Positions 44,895-54,177 of a DNA stretch of 64,000 nt are shown in pieces. The stretch is from assembly GCF_014931375.1 (NCBI RefSeq), contig NZ_CP063117.1, positions 558,001-622,000 on the forward strand, read 5' to 3'. The stretch comes from Haemophilus parainfluenzae. GTDB taxonomy: Bacteria; Pseudomonadota; Gammaproteobacteria; Enterobacterales; Pasteurellaceae. Below the pieces are notes generated by a model. The model did no database searches, was not told the DNA's origin, and was given only the letters and a program-made list of their open reading frames with translations. Positions within the stretch are counted from its first letter, which is position 1; every line of letters starts with the position of its first letter. Both the position numbers and the translations under genes were made by a program.

Positions 44895-45250
44895 AGCTAG
44901 CATTCTTATTTCGTACCGCACCGCATGGAAACGCGATTTCTCGTGAAGGTTTAGATGCTTTGCTTGCTGCAACAGCATTTTGTGATGAAGAGGAAATCGG
45001 TGTCTTTTTTATCGATGATGGTGTATTAAATCTACTCGATGGACAAAATCCTGAGTTATTGTTACAAAAAGACTTTATTCGTACCTTTAAATTATTGGAT
45101 TTATACGATATTGAACAGCGCTTTGTCTGCGCCGATTCGCTCGACCAATACCATTTGCAAACAGAACAACTCATTATTTCTGCTGAAAAAATTGACCGCA
45201 CTTCGCTGATCAATAAACTCAGCCAAGCAGAAAAAGTGTTTACGTTTTAA
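44891..45250 (+). CDS. tusC: Sulfur relay protein TusC
   Basis: 119 residues of the DsrE/F fold: LAFLFRTAPHGNAISREGLDALLA at the N-terminus and GVFFIDDGVLNLL in the middle. It is a structural partner in the TusBCD hexamer. Overlaps tusD by 4 bases and is followed 8 bases later by tusB. Confidence 0.93.
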   Translation: MKLAFLFRTAPHGNAISREGLDALLAATAFCDEEEIGVFFIDDGVLNLLDGQNPELLLQKDFIRTFKLLDLYDIEQRFVCADSLDQYHLQTEQLIISAEKIDRTSLINKLSQAEKVFTF

Positions 45251-45258
45251 GGAATATT

Positions 45259-45546
45259 ATGCTTTATACCTTTTCTCAAGCTCATTATTCTGAGACAGAA
45301 CTTCAACGTTATTTGACAGAAATCACGGAAAATGATGCGGTGGTTTTATGGCAAGATGGCGTGTTGCTAGCGGTAAAGTATGGGGAAATGTTTACTCAAT
45401 GCAAAGGACAATGTTTTGTGTTGGAGCAGGATGTTTTAGCCCGAAATTTAACCGCACTTTTGCCAGAAAACAATCAAGTGCGGTCAATTTCATTAGCAGA
45501 TTTGGTGGGTTTAACTGCTCAATATTCGCCTCAAATCGCCTTATAG
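45259..45546 (+). CDS. tusB: Sulfur relay protein TusB (DsrH family)
   Basis: 95 residues, starting MLYTFSQAHYSETEL with DAVVLWQDGVLLA, as in DsrH/TusB. It completes the yheO-tusD-tusC-tusB operon. Two uptake signals, in opposite orientation, lie close together inside the gene (about 45451 and 45477) and could form a hairpin in the mRNA. Its stop codon overlaps that of the convergent membrane-protein gene by 6 bases. Confidence 0.9.
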   Translation: MLYTFSQAHYSETELQRYLTEITENDAVVLWQDGVLLAVKYGEMFTQCKGQCFVLEQDVLARNLTALLPENNQVRSISLADLVGLTAQYSPQIAL

Positions 45547-45942
45547 CGGGCGTTCTTTAGGTAACAAGAGCGGTAATACCATAACAGAATAAAGCGCCAA
45601 ACCTGCGGCCATTAAGCAGGTAATTTCTAATCCTCCTGCACGTAACCATTCGCCAAATCCCATATCATTTACTAGCGTTGCATAAAAGATCCCCGCTACG
45701 ACGGTATAACAAAATCCAATTAGTACCGAAATTAATGCGATAGCTTTTACGTGATAACTCGCATAACGGTGAAATGCTGCCCAAAGTGTAATGAGAAAAG
45801 TCGGTACCGCAGCCACGATAAAGACGGTAATCGCTGAAGATTGAAATCCATCGGCATCATTGTTTGCGAACATTAGGCCAATAGTGCCAATAATTTGAAT
45901 AATCAACGGTAAAAGAATAAATGCTTTAAGATATTTTTTCAT
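45541..45942 (-). CDS. Small four-helix inner-membrane protein, unknown
   Basis: 133 residues with four hydrophobic stretches (about 5-26, 39-60, 66-90 and 104-125) and a short basic N-terminus. I recognise no family or motif. It is a lone minus-strand gene, convergent with tusB by 6 overlapping bases, and separated from yeaK by ~67 bases. No charged or metal-binding residues stand out in the helices. Confidence 0.65.
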   Translation of the reverse strand: MKKYLKAFILLPLIIQIIGTIGLMFANNDADGFQSSAITVFIVAAVPTFLITLWAAFHRYASYHVKAIALISVLIGFCYTVVAGIFYATLVNDMGFGEWLRAGGLEITCLMAAGLALYSVMVLPLLLPKERPL

Positions 45943-46009
45943 GAGATGTCCAATTAATAGAAAAACGGAAGCATTGTATCAATCAAATGAAAGACAACCA
46001 ATCTTTTCT

Positions 46010-46498
46010 CTATTCGGTTTTTATTACATCCACTAATGTGGGCTGAACGATTGAGGCATAATCTTGTGTATTGAGAATAATAGAGCGTTCTAACGTACCT
46101 GCATTAAACGCTAATTCATCATAACGAGACAGTAAGCTAGGATCGGCAATTAATAACAAATTAGGATGAAAGCTAAAAGGCGGAATTGCACCAAATACAC
46201 AGTCAGTTAGGGTATCTACTTCTGCAGGACTAGCAAGCGAGGCTTTCGTGCCGCCTAAATAGGCTGCAACTTTGCTTAAATCAGATTGTTGATCAGCCGG
46301 CAATATAACTAACACTGCTTGTTTTACGCCATTTCCTTTCACTTTGCATACTAGAGCTTTTGCCCCTTGCCCTAATTCTGTACCACGAATTTTAGCCACT
46401 TCTTCTGATTTTCCTGCTGTGGGGTGTTCAACGACACGATAGCGTGCTTGATGTTTATCTAAAAGTGCGGTCAATTTTTCAAATGTTTTGACAGACAT
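46010..46498 (-). CDS. yeaK: YeaK/YbaK-family aminoacyl-tRNA deacylase
   Basis: 162 residues. It has the editing-domain signatures GQGAKALVCKVKGNGVKQ and VFGAIPPFSFHPNL with the FGAI/PPFG-type loop, close to E. coli YeaK, which clears mischarged tRNAs in trans. An uptake signal lies near the start (46463-46471). It is divergent from the UV endonuclease gene. Which mischarged amino acid it removes cannot be told from sequence. Confidence 0.88.
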   Translation of the reverse strand: MSVKTFEKLTALLDKHQARYRVVEHPTAGKSEEVAKIRGTELGQGAKALVCKVKGNGVKQAVLVILPADQQSDLSKVAAYLGGTKASLASPAEVDTLTDCVFGAIPPFSFHPNLLLIADPSLLSRYDELAFNAGTLERSIILNTQDYASIVQPTLVDVIKTE

Positions 46499-46582
46499 GC
46501 GGGTTCCTTCAATAACGATATTTTTAATGAGTTTAACAAAGGTTGATTTATGTGAAAATCAAAGAAAAATAATTAATCTTTT

Positions 46583-46624
46583 GGGGCGTATTTATTATGA
46601 GATAGACAAATACCTTTACGCCCC
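46583..46624. repeat. Inverted repeat in the pdg leader
   Basis: GGGGCGTA (46583-46590) and TACGCCCC (46617-46624), with further weak pairing inside. There is a TTTTTATTT a few bases later. It may be an attenuator or leader hairpin 30 bases before the endonuclease start. Confidence 0.45.
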
Positions 46625-46655
46625 GTACTATGTTCCTTTTTATTTGGTATCGATT

Positions 46656-47054
46656 ATGACTCGAATTAATCTTGTTCCGCCAGCGGAGCTTTGTGATCAG
46701 CATCTTTTAGCGGAGCATCGCGAATTAACCCGCATTCCTAACGCCGTGGCGAAAGGTAAATTTCATTTGAAAGGACAGCCTACGGAATATAAATTAGGTG
46801 AAGGGCATGTGCGCTTTTTCTTTAATAAATTGGCGTTTTTAAAGAAACGGTATGATGCATTGCATGCGGAATGTAAGGCGCGAGGCTTTAACGTGCAGTA
46901 TATTTGGAATGAAACGTTACCCGATGATCCAAGTTTATGGTTGGACTATGAAGCCACAGAGGCGGCGTTACAGATTAATCGGGAACGTATTCAGGAAAGA
47001 ATGCCATTAAAGGCGAGATTTACACCGCATCTTCCAAAGAGCGGTCAAAAATAA
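46656..47054 (+). CDS. T4 DenV-type pyrimidine dimer DNA glycosylase / AP lyase
   Basis: 132 residues, beginning MTRINLVPPAELCDQHLLAE. It keeps the T4 endonuclease V residues: Thr2 (N-terminal nucleophile), His16, Arg22, Glu23 and Arg26, then EGHVRFFFNKL. The enzyme excises UV cyclobutane dimers. An in-frame extension to 46488 overlaps yeaK and is not homologous, so ATG 46656 is used. The ribosome binding site is weak. It is an isolated gene. Confidence 0.9.
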   Translation: MTRINLVPPAELCDQHLLAEHRELTRIPNAVAKGKFHLKGQPTEYKLGEGHVRFFFNKLAFLKKRYDALHAECKARGFNVQYIWNETLPDDPSLWLDYEATEAALQINRERIQERMPLKARFTPHLPKSGQK

Positions 47055-47092
47055 AGGAGTTTTCACTTATGAAAGGCAGTGAGAATATAAAA

Positions 47093-47113
47093 AAGGTGAG
47101 CATCGCTCACCTT
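47093..47113. terminator. Hairpin between pdg and the iron-binding-protein gene
   Basis: AAGGTGAGC (47093-47101), loop ATC, GCTCACCTT (47105-47113). Convergent genes; the plus-strand T-run is absent, and A-rich sequence before it favours a minus-strand terminator. Confidence 0.65.
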
Positions 47114-47122
47114 ATGAATTGT

Positions 47123-48235
47123 TTAATCTTTCAATTTAATAAAAAATGTACCACTAGGTATGATAGGCAAATAGTTTTTATGGAAATCCATAAAGGTTTT
47201 TTGTGGGTCTATGTCTTCAAAAAGTTTTGGGTAAAGTGCTTTTGCCATAAATTGAGCGGCTGCTAGATCACTTAGTGAGCGAGAAGCCGTATGATAAATA
47301 CCGTAAACACGGTGGTTTTTAACTGCAGGTAAATCTTGCCACCCTGCACGGGTTAAGAAACCTTTTAGGCGTTTTTGTGCATCCTGTTCATTGATGTTTA
47401 TTCCCATCGCCATCATTTCATCGTTAGTTTCATGCCCCATTTCTGTGCCAGAAATCATAATAACTTCAGGTTGTGCGGCAAGAAGTTGTTCTGGATTAAT
47501 TGGTCCCCAATTTTCGACAAAAGGCGCGCTTACGTTATCCCCGCCAACAGTTTCAGCAATAGCACCCCACATATTTTTACCAAAGGTAAAGCTATATTCA
47601 CTAGGACCTTTATTGCCAAATTCTACATAGATTTTAGGTTTAGGTAGGTTAGCCTCTTTTACACGTTTTTGAATATCAGTAATGCCTTGAGCATATTCAT
47701 CTGCAATTTTATTTGCTCGTTCTTCGGTACCTGCAAGTTGCCCAAAAATCTTTGCGCTTTGGGTGTGTCGTTCTACACTTTGAGCATTAAAATCGACAAC
47801 AATAATTGGAACGCCAGCTTGTTCTAACTTTGGTAGTTCGGAACCAATAGTTTGATATTGCCATTCTGCAAGAATCAATACATCAGGTTTTAATGCCAAG
47901 GTTTTTTCGGTTGAGAAAGTTCCTGTATTTACATTACCAATATCAGCAATATTTTTGAGTTCAGGCATTTTTTCAGAAAACAATGCCCAACTTCCTGGAT
48001 TAAATTTTTCCCAAAATTCACGTGAGATACCTTTAACATATTTAAAATTTTCAACACCCGTAACAGCAATGTAATCAGGATAGTAAAAGCCTAACACGGC
48101 ATTTTTTACGGGCACATCAACGTTAACTTCTCGTCCTAATACATCTTTGATTGTTTTTATTTCTGCTTGAGTAGTGATACCAAAAGTCAGTAATAGAACG
48201 GCCAAAATTAAACGAATTGTTGATTTTTTTTGCAT
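47123..48235 (-). CDS. Class III ABC binding protein, probably for an iron complex
   Basis: 370 residues with a signal peptide to about 24 (TTQA|EI), then a BtuF/FecB-type two-lobe protein: VPVKNAVLGFYYPDYIAVTG, DVLILAEWQYQ and EQLLAAQPEVIMISG. A Fur box candidate upstream suggests iron-siderophore or haem uptake; molybdate-binding MolA relatives are an alternative. No permease or ATPase gene adjoins it, so it must work with components encoded elsewhere. Confidence 0.75.
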   Translation of the reverse strand: MQKKSTIRLILAVLLLTFGITTQAEIKTIKDVLGREVNVDVPVKNAVLGFYYPDYIAVTGVENFKYVKGISREFWEKFNPGSWALFSEKMPELKNIADIGNVNTGTFSTEKTLALKPDVLILAEWQYQTIGSELPKLEQAGVPIIVVDFNAQSVERHTQSAKIFGQLAGTEERANKIADEYAQGITDIQKRVKEANLPKPKIYVEFGNKGPSEYSFTFGKNMWGAIAETVGGDNVSAPFVENWGPINPEQLLAAQPEVIMISGTEMGHETNDEMMAMGININEQDAQKRLKGFLTRAGWQDLPAVKNHRVYGIYHTASRSLSDLAAAQFMAKALYPKLFEDIDPQKTFMDFHKNYLPIIPSGTFFIKLKD

Positions 48236-48272
48236 ATAAACTCCTGTCTGAATAAAACATCAGAATATTGCC

Positions 48273-48291
48273 ATAAATAAGAATCATTATC
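48273..48291 (-). promoter_or_regulatory. Fur box candidate
   Basis: 14 of 19 positions match GATAATGATAATCATTATC, with an exact AATCATTATC half. It lies 38-56 bp upstream of the iron-type binding protein start. Confidence 0.6.
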
Positions 48292-48411
48292 AAATTTAGA
48301 TGTTATAAAGTGATAATACAAGAAATGCTGTTGAAGGGTAAAATAGGCATATATCTAGAAAAAACATATTTCGCATTTAAAATTGGAAGTGCGGTCAAAA
48401 CTTAGTAAGTT

Positions 48412-48448
48412 TTCACTTCTCCTTGAGTTGGACTAAAGGAGAAGTGAA
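48412..48448. terminator. Long hairpin after the cysteine ABC operon
   Basis: Perfect 13-bp stem (48412-48424 with 48436-48448), 11-base loop. It lacks a T-run on either strand, so it may stabilise the operon 3-prime end rather than terminate alone. An uptake signal lies nearby at about 48387. Confidence 0.55.
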
Positions 48449-48458
48449 TGGGGTTAAA

Positions 48459-49316
48459 TTATTTATATTCAACCACGATATCGCTTTCGCTGACGGTATC
48501 ACCATAAACTGGCAATAAGGTTTTTTCATAAGCTTGTTTTAAACGCCCATCTTTGCCTAAGGTTTGGATTTCGTTATTTAACCAATTTAACAATTCAGGT
48601 GCATCTTTGCGAACAGCTGGTGCAATAACATCTTGATCGCCAAAGTTTTTTACGCCCACGGTATAACCTGGATTTTGTTTTGCCCAAGCGAATAAGAAGG
48701 TATTGTCATTAGATAATGCATCACCACGGCCATCACGTAAGGCTTCAAAGGTTTCGGTATTTTGTTCGAATTTCAATAACTTCACATCTGGATAGTTTTT
48801 GGTGAAGAAAATATCAGCAGTAGTGCCTTTATCCACGATCAAGGTTTTGCCTTTTAATTGTTCAAGATCAGTAATGACTGAGCCATCTTTTGATACGACA
48901 CCGAGTGCCACTTTCATATATGGATTCGCAAAATCTACCACTTCTTTACGAGCTGGTGTTACAGTGAAGTTGGCGAGAATGATATCAACTTTCTTAGAAA
49001 GTAAGTATTCAGCACGGTTTGCGGCATCCACTAAAACAAATTCCACTTTGTTTTCGTCACCTAATAAATCTTTACCGATCGCTTTACCAATTTCGACATC
49101 AAAGCCTTGGCTTTTACCTTGCGCATCTACATAACCAAATGGTGGTTTATCGCTAAATACACCAATGCGCACTTTGCCATCTTTTTGTATTTGCTCAAGG
49201 CTTGAAACCGTTTTTGCTCCGTCTTTAGCCGGTTCTTTATCATTACACGCGGTTAAGCCAAATGCTAATGTAGCTGTGGCGAAAAGTGCGGTCAATGTTT
49301 TAAATGTTTTCTTCAT
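48459..49316 (-). CDS. CjaA-like cysteine-binding ABC lipoprotein
   Basis: 285 residues from ATG 49316 with GAGGGA upstream; the longer ORF from 49337 overlaps the ATPase further. Lipobox LTAC near residue 24. The segments RIGVFSDKPPFGYVDAQGK, VEFVLVDAANRAEYL and NTETFEALRDGRGDALSNDN are close to Campylobacter CjaA, a cysteine-binding family 3 protein. It likely delivers L-cysteine or cystine. It is the last gene of permease-permease-ATPase-binding protein and overlaps the ATPase gene by 17 bases. Confidence 0.85.
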   Translation of the reverse strand: MKKTFKTLTALFATATLAFGLTACNDKEPAKDGAKTVSSLEQIQKDGKVRIGVFSDKPPFGYVDAQGKSQGFDVEIGKAIGKDLLGDENKVEFVLVDAANRAEYLLSKKVDIILANFTVTPARKEVVDFANPYMKVALGVVSKDGSVITDLEQLKGKTLIVDKGTTADIFFTKNYPDVKLLKFEQNTETFEALRDGRGDALSNDNTFLFAWAKQNPGYTVGVKNFGDQDVIAPAVRKDAPELLNWLNNEIQTLGKDGRLKQAYEKTLLPVYGDTVSESDIVVEYK

Positions 49317-50064
49317 AGTTTGTCCCTCTCGGTTCATAATTTAAGATATTTAAGAATGTTTTCGCACGATCCGTGGTTGGATTCGTGAAGAAATCTTCCG
49401 GTTTTGCTTGTTCAATAATTTGCCCTTTATCCATAAACACAATGCGATTGGCTACTTGGCGGGCGAAGTTCATTTCGTGGGTAACGATGAGCATCGTCAT
49501 ACCGTCTTTAGCGAGGCCTAAAATTACATCAAGTACTTCACGTACCATTTCAGGGTCAAGGGCAGCGGTTACTTCATCGAACAGAATAATTTCAGGGTTC
49601 ATGCATAGTGAACGCACAATAGCAATTCGCTGTTTTTGCCCACCTGATAATTCTCGCGGATAAGCATTTTTTCGGTCATATAGACCTACACGTTTAAGTA
49701 ACTCATCGGCTTGTTTTTCAGCTTCTGCGCGATCGCGTTTTTGTACTTTTAAAGGGCCAAGTAAAATATTGTCAATCACTGATAAATGAGCGAATAGTTC
49801 ATAACTTTGGAATACCATCCCAATGCGTTGGCGCGCTTTGACCCAAGGAATGTCTTTGCCTAATTCGCCTGCATTTTGCAGCAAAATCTGACCGCGCTTT
49901 ATTTCCTCTAGCCCATTTAGGCAGCGTAAAAAAGTACTTTTACCACAACCCGATGGACCTAAAATAACGACAACTTCGCCTTTCTCTATAGAAAGATTGA
50001 TGCCTTTGAGTGCTTCTACATCACCGTAATTTTTGACGAGGTTTTTAATTTCTAATAACGCCAT
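49300..50064 (-). CDS. Polar amino acid ABC importer ATPase
   Basis: 254 residues with Walker A GPSGCGKSTFLRCL, Q-loop VFQSYELFAH, signature LSGGQKQRIAIVRSL and Walker B IILFDEVTAALD. It resembles GlnQ/GltL-type ATPases without a TOBE domain. It follows the second permease by 18 bases and overlaps the binding-protein gene. Confidence 0.92.
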   Translation of the reverse strand: MALLEIKNLVKNYGDVEALKGINLSIEKGEVVVILGPSGCGKSTFLRCLNGLEEIKRGQILLQNAGELGKDIPWVKARQRIGMVFQSYELFAHLSVIDNILLGPLKVQKRDRAEAEKQADELLKRVGLYDRKNAYPRELSGGQKQRIAIVRSLCMNPEIILFDEVTAALDPEMVREVLDVILGLAKDGMTMLIVTHEMNFARQVANRIVFMDKGQIIEQAKPEDFFTNPTTDRAKTFLNILNYEPRGTNYEENI

Positions 50065-50082
50065 GTGTTTTCCTAATAAAAA

Positions 50083-50751
50083 TTAACTTTCCCAACGGGT
50101 TTCTAAATAACGGGAAAATAAGGATAGCGGGTAACAAATCACAAAATATAAACCGAAAATGACACCGTAAATCCAAAGCGCCGCCGATTGATTACTAAAT
50201 AATGAATGCTCGATAATTTGTTGACCGACTTTAATCACTTCGACTACACCAATTAACATCGCCAAAGAGCTGGTTTTTACCATGCGAGTAAAGAGGTTAA
50301 TAGCACTTGGTGTCACACGTTTTAAACTTTGCGGAAGTAAAATATACACAAAGGTTTGAAACGGCGTTAAACCTAAAGCGTAGGCGGATTCCACTTGATG
50401 TTTTTCAATGGAAGTTAATGCACCACGCACTAAATCGCCCATTTCTGCTGTTCCCCAGAAAATAAACACCAAAATACATACAGAAATGCCATCTAAGTGA
50501 ATATCAAACCATTTTGCTAAACCGAAATAAGCGAGAAAAAGTAACGCTAATAATGGAATGATGCGTACAAATTCTAAATAAAAGCGACAAATGGCTTTGA
50601 TAATGGGATTTCTGCTTGTCATGATTACGCCAAAAATCACACCTAAAATACAGGCGAAGAAGACAGAAACGAATGCAATTTCAGCCGTTACCCATAAACC
50701 GTTGAGCAAGCGTTCAATGTTGCTGCCTTGGAATAATAACTCAAGCCCCAT
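50083..50751 (-). CDS. Polar amino acid ABC importer permease 2
   Basis: 222 residues, about five helices, HisM/GltK type with EFVRIIPLLALLFLAYFG and EAA-like SAYALGLTPFQTFVYILLPQ. It overlaps the first permease by 11 bases. Confidence 0.9.
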   Translation of the reverse strand: MGLELLFQGSNIERLLNGLWVTAEIAFVSVFFACILGVIFGVIMTSRNPIIKAICRFYLEFVRIIPLLALLFLAYFGLAKWFDIHLDGISVCILVFIFWGTAEMGDLVRGALTSIEKHQVESAYALGLTPFQTFVYILLPQSLKRVTPSAINLFTRMVKTSSLAMLIGVVEVIKVGQQIIEHSLFSNQSAALWIYGVIFGLYFVICYPLSLFSRYLETRWES

Positions 50752-51400
50752 ATTTTGCTCTCCGAGTACGGCGTTCTAAGTAACTGATGAAAAGAGACAT
50801 CGGTAATAGAATGATCAAATAAAACACCACTAATAAAAATAAGGCTTCATTGGTTTTGTAATCGAGCCCGATGACTTCTTTTGCGACAAACATGAGTTCA
50901 GCAACAGCAACGGCACTGATCACTGAGGTTTCTTTCATTAAGAATAAGCAATTTGCGCCAATTGCAGGTGTCGCAATCGCAAAGGCTTGTGGGAAAATGA
51001 CATAGCGAAAAGCTTGATAAGGAGTTAGGCCGATACTTAAGGCTGATTCAATTTGTCCTTTTGATACCGCTTCCAAACCACCACGAAAGGCTTCTGCCAT
51101 ATAGCTTCCACCTAAAAATGCCAGGCCGATAATGCCGCAAGTAAAACCATCTAATTTCAGGCCAATTTTAGACAGCCCAAAATAGAGAAAAAATACTTGA
51201 ATTAATAAAGGCGTATTACGAGAAAGCTCAATATAGCCTTTTACTAGCCAAGTTAATGATTTGACTTTGTAGGTGGTAATCACCGCACAAATCACACCAA
51301 TCACCAGCGACAATAAAATGCCCCAAAAGGCGAGATGAAGCGTCATCAGCGTGGCATGAATAAAACGTGGTGTGACACTTAAAATATAATCCCAATTCAT
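50741..51400 (-). CDS. Polar amino acid ABC importer permease 1
   Basis: 219 residues, HisM/GltJ type with ELSRNTPLLIQVFFLYFG and the EAA loop SALSIGLTPYQAFRYVIFPQ. It is the first gene of the importer operon, preceded by a 174-bp region with an AT-rich promoter zone and the terminator of hemY. Confidence 0.9.
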   Translation of the reverse strand: MNWDYILSVTPRFIHATLMTLHLAFWGILLSLVIGVICAVITTYKVKSLTWLVKGYIELSRNTPLLIQVFFLYFGLSKIGLKLDGFTCGIIGLAFLGGSYMAEAFRGGLEAVSKGQIESALSIGLTPYQAFRYVIFPQAFAIATPAIGANCLFLMKETSVISAVAVAELMFVAKEVIGLDYKTNEALFLLVVFYLIILLPMSLFISYLERRTRRAKYGA

Positions 51401-51536
51401 TTTTCATGATTTAATCGTTTGTGTGGCGATATAGTAAAAAATTTTTAATCGGTGAGAAAAGAATGGAAATTTATTACTTATAAAGAAATGTAATAAGAAG
51501 TGGGTTTTAAATAAAATAAGTGGCGGTGGGGAATGA

Positions 51537-51562
51537 AAAAACGGGGCTTTATTCAGCCCCGT
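51537..51562 (-). terminator. Intrinsic terminator of hemCDXY
   Basis: ACGGGGCT (51541-51548) with AGCCCCGT (51555-51562), loop TTATTC, followed on the minus strand by TTTTTTC. Confidence 0.9.
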
Positions 51563-51573
51563 CGTTGTTTATT

Positions 51574-52860
51574 TTAATCACGTTTTGCGATAAGTGCGGT
51601 TGGTTCTTCATCTGTTTTTGGTTCAGTCTGCTGTTCAGCTGGTTTGTCTTGAATAGACATGGCTGATTTTAAACTGTCCTGACGAATTTTTTCTGCAGCT
51701 TCTTTGTCACCAGCTTGTTCGAATACATAAGACGCCATCATGACATCATTTGGTTGGAGCTGGGTTGGGCAAGCAGTAACTTCTTTAAATGCTTCTGCTG
51801 CTTTAGCGAAGTCATTATTACGCACATAAAGATAGCCTAATGCACGATTGAGACAACAACGTTGGCTTTCATCCGCACGTTTTGCACGTTTTTCCACTAG
51901 TTTGAGCAGTTTGCTGTTATCTTCTGCTTGTAAACGAGTGATTTGCGTGCAAAGTTCAGGACTAATTGGGGTGTTATCACCCAATTTTTTCATGATTTCA
52001 AGCGTGAATTCATAAGCTGACTCATGATCGTTACAATCAATTAAACGCTGAATTAAAGCTGTTTTTAACTCTAAGTCATTGCGACGACGGCGTGGTTGAG
52101 CTTCCCACCATGCAAGCAGACCTTCAACGCCTTCTTCATTCATTTTTTCATCTAACAAGCCATTTTCTGTTTCTTGTTGAAGCGCTTTAAATTCTTCTGC
52201 TGAGAATAAGCCTGAACCTTCGATTAAATCTAAGATTTCATCTAAAGCTTGATAAGCTTTGGAGCGGCTATAAATTTCAGCAGCAAGTTTTAATACTTCT
52301 TTGTTGCGATCTGACATTTCAAGCAAACTGTCAACGGAACTGCGCGCAGCCGGTAATTTATTTTGTTGTAATAAAATACGGGTGCGAGCAATTTCGACAA
52401 CTAGGTTATCTGAACCTGCAAGTTCAGTCGCCTCAATTAAATAACGGTTTGCGCTGAATTCATCACCGCGTTGCTGTGCAGCTTCAGCCGCTTTAATCAG
52501 ATTTAATACTGGCTCTGCAGAATGTTTCGCATTTTTACCAATCAGTTTTTCTGCTTTGGCATAATCGCCTTCATTCATCTTCATCAAGCCTTCAAGGGTT
52601 TGACGCTGTGCTTTCACACGTTTACGGCGAGAGAACCAGTTATAGGTATTGCTACTTAAGCGGAAGAAACGGGTCACCAACCACTCTAACGAATAAATCA
52701 CTGCAAGCGTGACCACAAAGAGAATCACTAATGTGGTGAGTGACATTTCATATACGGTGTTTGCCGTTTCAACTCTGACATAACCTTGCTGACCGGAGAG
52801 GTAAGGCCCTGCAATCAATCCGGCAAGTAAGGCGATCATTAAAAAGAGAACTCTAAACAT
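51574..52860 (-). CDS. hemY: HemY, haem-operon membrane TPR protein
   Basis: 428 residues: two N-terminal membrane helices (about 1-20 and 42-62), then TPR-like helices ([33 protein letters not shown]) and an acidic, Gln/Glu-rich end. It is conserved in gammaproteobacterial hem operons and is not the protoporphyrinogen oxidase also called HemY. Its exact role is unknown. It is the last gene of hemC-hemD-hemX-hemY. Confidence 0.92.
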   Translation of the reverse strand: MFRVLFLMIALLAGLIAGPYLSGQQGYVRVETANTVYEMSLTTLVILFVVTLAVIYSLEWLVTRFFRLSSNTYNWFSRRKRVKAQRQTLEGLMKMNEGDYAKAEKLIGKNAKHSAEPVLNLIKAAEAAQQRGDEFSANRYLIEATELAGSDNLVVEIARTRILLQQNKLPAARSSVDSLLEMSDRNKEVLKLAAEIYSRSKAYQALDEILDLIEGSGLFSAEEFKALQQETENGLLDEKMNEEGVEGLLAWWEAQPRRRRNDLELKTALIQRLIDCNDHESAYEFTLEIMKKLGDNTPISPELCTQITRLQAEDNSKLLKLVEKRAKRADESQRCCLNRALGYLYVRNNDFAKAAEAFKEVTACPTQLQPNDVMMASYVFEQAGDKEAAEKIRQDSLKSAMSIQDKPAEQQTEPKTDEEPTALIAKRD

Positions 52861-52869
52861 TATCTATCC

Positions 52870-54168
52870 TTATTGTTGGGGTTCAGTTGCCGGTTGTGCA
52901 GCTGGTGCTTCAGCGGGTTTTTCTTCAGCTTTTGGCTCTTCCGCTTTCGCTTCAGGTGCTGGTTTTACTTCTTCTTTTCTTGGTGAATTATCAACCGCTT
53001 TTTCTGCTTCAATTTCCACTTTCTGCACATCTAAAGGTGTACGATTTAAGTACTTATCAAGCATACTTAAGCTTTGTAATTGGCTTGGCACATCCACATA
53101 GATGGATACTTCAGATAATTCATCCACTGATTTTAAGAAACTTTGAGTCACTTCAGCATTGGTATCAAAATAACTACGAATCCAAGATGCAACAGCTTCT
53201 AAAGATTGTTTATAAAGTTCGTTTTGCTGACGAGGCACTGCCATAATCGCTAATTGTAAGCGTAAACGAATGTTTTCACGCAAATAGATATCTTGGTTTG
53301 GCGCTAATAATTCTTTGCGATCCGCACCATGTTTCGGTGAAATACGAATAAAGTGATTTAGGAATGAGGTTGCACTTTTTTCTGCATTTTCCGCCCAGTC
53401 AGACAGGGAATCAGATAATTTTGTTGCATTTTGATCATCACCGAAATTCACATCTAATACCGGTAATTCATCAACCGTATTGGCTAATTGCGATAATTTT
53501 TGCATGACCGCATTTTGATCCACGCCAGCTACGGAGAGAAGTTGTTTCAGATCTTGATTGATTGCACTACGAATAGCTGCTGATTGTGAGTTATTCACTT
53601 TAGCAAGAGTTTCATCAGCGAGTTTTAAGAGTGAAACCGCTGTATCCACATCATTATCTAACACTAATTTACGCAATGCATTGTTGAGCAAGAAATCTGC
53701 TTCTGAGAATAACCAATCAGTAGGCTGTTGAGCATTAGCTTGTGCGCTCACTTTATTGATTTGTGATTGTAAGCCAACTAACTCATGTGATTTGGCATTG
53801 ATTAGCTCTTCTACTTGCGCAATTTTGTTTTGCGTTGCTTTATTCGCAGACTCTAACTGAGCAAGCTGTGTAGTATCAAATTTTACTTCTTGAGCAGGTG
53901 CTGAAACCACGGTTTTATTATTGATTTGAGCTTCAAGTGCGGTCAATTTTTGTTGGAATTCATCCACCTGTTGTTGGCCAAAATAATAACCTGCACCACC
54001 CACGCCAAGTGCAATGAGAATAGCCAATAAACTTAATCCAGTACCACTTTTCTTCACAACGGTTTGTGTACGTGGCGCAACAGGCTCGCGATCTTCAGTT
54101 TGAATTTCCACTGCATCTGTTTCTTGGATTTCATCTGTCGTTTCAGGGGTTAATTTCTCTTTCGCCAT
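52870..54168 (-). CDS. hemX: HemX, haem-operon membrane protein
   Basis: 432 residues: acidic cytoplasmic N-terminus, one membrane helix near 45-68 (GLSLLAILIALGVGGAGYYFG), a coiled-coil segment (~70-140), the conserved HemX domain with DWLFSEADFLLNNALRKL, and a Pro/Ala/Glu-rich tail of about 45 residues. Its function is not settled; the old idea of a uroporphyrinogen methyltransferase is not supported by motifs here. It is 9 bases downstream of hemD. Confidence 0.9.
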   Translation of the reverse strand: MAKEKLTPETTDEIQETDAVEIQTEDREPVAPRTQTVVKKSGTGLSLLAILIALGVGGAGYYFGQQQVDEFQQKLTALEAQINNKTVVSAPAQEVKFDTTQLAQLESANKATQNKIAQVEELINAKSHELVGLQSQINKVSAQANAQQPTDWLFSEADFLLNNALRKLVLDNDVDTAVSLLKLADETLAKVNNSQSAAIRSAINQDLKQLLSVAGVDQNAVMQKLSQLANTVDELPVLDVNFGDDQNATKLSDSLSDWAENAEKSATSFLNHFIRISPKHGADRKELLAPNQDIYLRENIRLRLQLAIMAVPRQQNELYKQSLEAVASWIRSYFDTNAEVTQSFLKSVDELSEVSIYVDVPSQLQSLSMLDKYLNRTPLDVQKVEIEAEKAVDNSPRKEEVKPAPEAKAEEPKAEEKPAEAPAAQPATEPQQ

Positions 54169-54177
54169 ATCTTTTCC

